Shown here: piece by piece, positions 63,676-64,000 of the stretch
Position numbering within the stretch: the first letter of the stretch is position 1
Layout: the number at the start of each line of letters is the position of its first letter
Assembly: GCF_900116015.1 (NCBI RefSeq)
Contig: NZ_FOYH01000002.1
Span: forward strand, 608,365 to 672,364
DNA from: Enterobacter sp. kpr-6
GTDB lineage: Bacteria > Pseudomonadota > Gammaproteobacteria > Enterobacterales > Enterobacteriaceae
Reading direction: 5' to 3'
Length of the DNA: 64,000 nt
Position numbers and translations under genes: made by a program
The notes under the pieces: model-generated
Databases searched by the model: none
What the model was told of the DNA's origin: nothing
What the model saw: only the letters and a program-made list of their open reading frames with translations

Positions 63676-64000
63676 ATGAAAGGATCTCTGGAAGAAAACA
63701 CGCGCGAACTTCTCGCGCTCATTGGCGGTCGCGAAAATATTATTTCTCTCGGTCATTGTCTTACCCGGTTGCGGCTGGTGTTACACGATGAACAGCAGAT
63801 TAATATTAAAAACCTTGAGCGCAATGAATTAGTCAAAGGCTCCTTTAGCGCCAACGGGCAATTTCAAATTATTATTGGCCCCGGCCTTGTGGATAAGGTT
63901 TATAACGAACTTGCGCGCCAGTCGGGAAATAACCCGACACCTGCCCCGACCAGGCCCGCAGCGGGTAAAAAAACCAATATAGTGCAAAGGCTCATTAAAA
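63676..64000 (+). CDS. PTS EIIBC sugar permease, TreB-like, N-terminal part (cut by right edge)
   Basis: 108 codons visible. LLALIGGRENIISLGHCLTRLRLVL is an EIIB domain with the phospho-Cys, as at the start of TreB and other glucose/sucrose-family EIIBC proteins; a linker rich in Pro and Ala (about 88-100) leads to the missing EIIC. It imports and phosphorylates a sugar; which one cannot be read here. Divergent from the sulfatase gene, with an operator just before the ATG. Confidence 0.85.
   Translation, partial: MKGSLEENTRELLALIGGRENIISLGHCLTRLRLVLHDEQQINIKNLERNELVKGSFSANGQFQIIIGPGLVDKVYNELARQSGNNPTPAPTRPAAGKKTNIVQRLIK

Noticed and set aside
1-64000. CRISPR array
   Set aside because: The only regularly spaced repeats are the palindromic GC-rich units (about 43 bp apart in cluster F), which have no unique spacers of constant length and no cas genes.

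Overview
The window is chromosomal DNA of an enterobacterium. folD-ybcJ, ybcI, cysS/ppiB-lpxH, purEK, selU, ybbP-ybbA/tesA-ybbO-cnoX and qmcA-ybbJ are close to Escherichia coli in sequence and order. The GC-rich backbone, the extra regulatory modules and a dense family of GC-rich palindromic repeats fit the Enterobacter/Leclercia/Kosakonia side of the family better than E. coli. The species is an inference.

Left backbone (1-21.9 kb): an unrecognised, edge-truncated enzyme-like gene; the phenylalanine permease pheP; an iron-uptake pair (TonB-dependent receptor and YncE-like lipoprotein) with a Fur box; a RyhB-family sRNA with its own Fur box, divergent from that pair; a four-gene SiaABCD-like signalling cassette ending in a diguanylate cyclase; a cold-shock locus in which a CspA-type leader drives a YmcF-like zinc-ribbon protein; a cupin protein, an AI-2E-type permease and a LysR/SDR divergent pair; a response regulator - CheC - PAS-GGDEF operon; and fdnGHI, the selenocysteine formate dehydrogenase-N, behind FNR-like and NarL-like sites. 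An AT-rich acyltransferase gene follows.

Genomic island (about 23.4-43.3 kb): bounded by the intact tRNA-Arg(TCT) gene argU on the right and a 45-bp imperfect copy of its 3' part on the left. The left part is a P4-like satellite core: tyrosine integrase, small HTH protein, DUF3987 (YfjI-like) protein, HUH-type YagK/YfjJ protein and a palindromic iteron cluster. The middle is low-GC cargo: a DUF4365-like putative nuclease, a decayed IS481-type transposase, and a tightly coupled three-gene operon of an SMC/RecF-like ATPase, a soluble histidine kinase and a receiver domain fused to an APH-like kinase. I consider this operon the best candidate for an undescribed, probably anti-phage, system. The right part is a CP4-type module: GTPase pseudogene, DUF932, WYL regulator, GYF-domain membrane protein, two paralogous secreted four-cysteine proteins, DUF905 pseudogene, ArdB/KlcA antirestriction protein, RadC-like protein, DUF987, CbeA antitoxin, a broken and an intact CbtA toxin, and DUF4942.

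Right backbone (43.4-64 kb): folD-ybcJ, a MalX/MalI-like PTS and repressor with two operators, then the cysS-to-ybbJ housekeeping block. At the end lies a divergent sugar locus (GntR regulator plus cytoplasmic sulfatase one way, a TreB-like PTS permease the other way, cut by the edge) with two identical TTGTCCAGACAA operators. Six clusters of the palindromic repeat punctuate the backbone; none was seen in the island.
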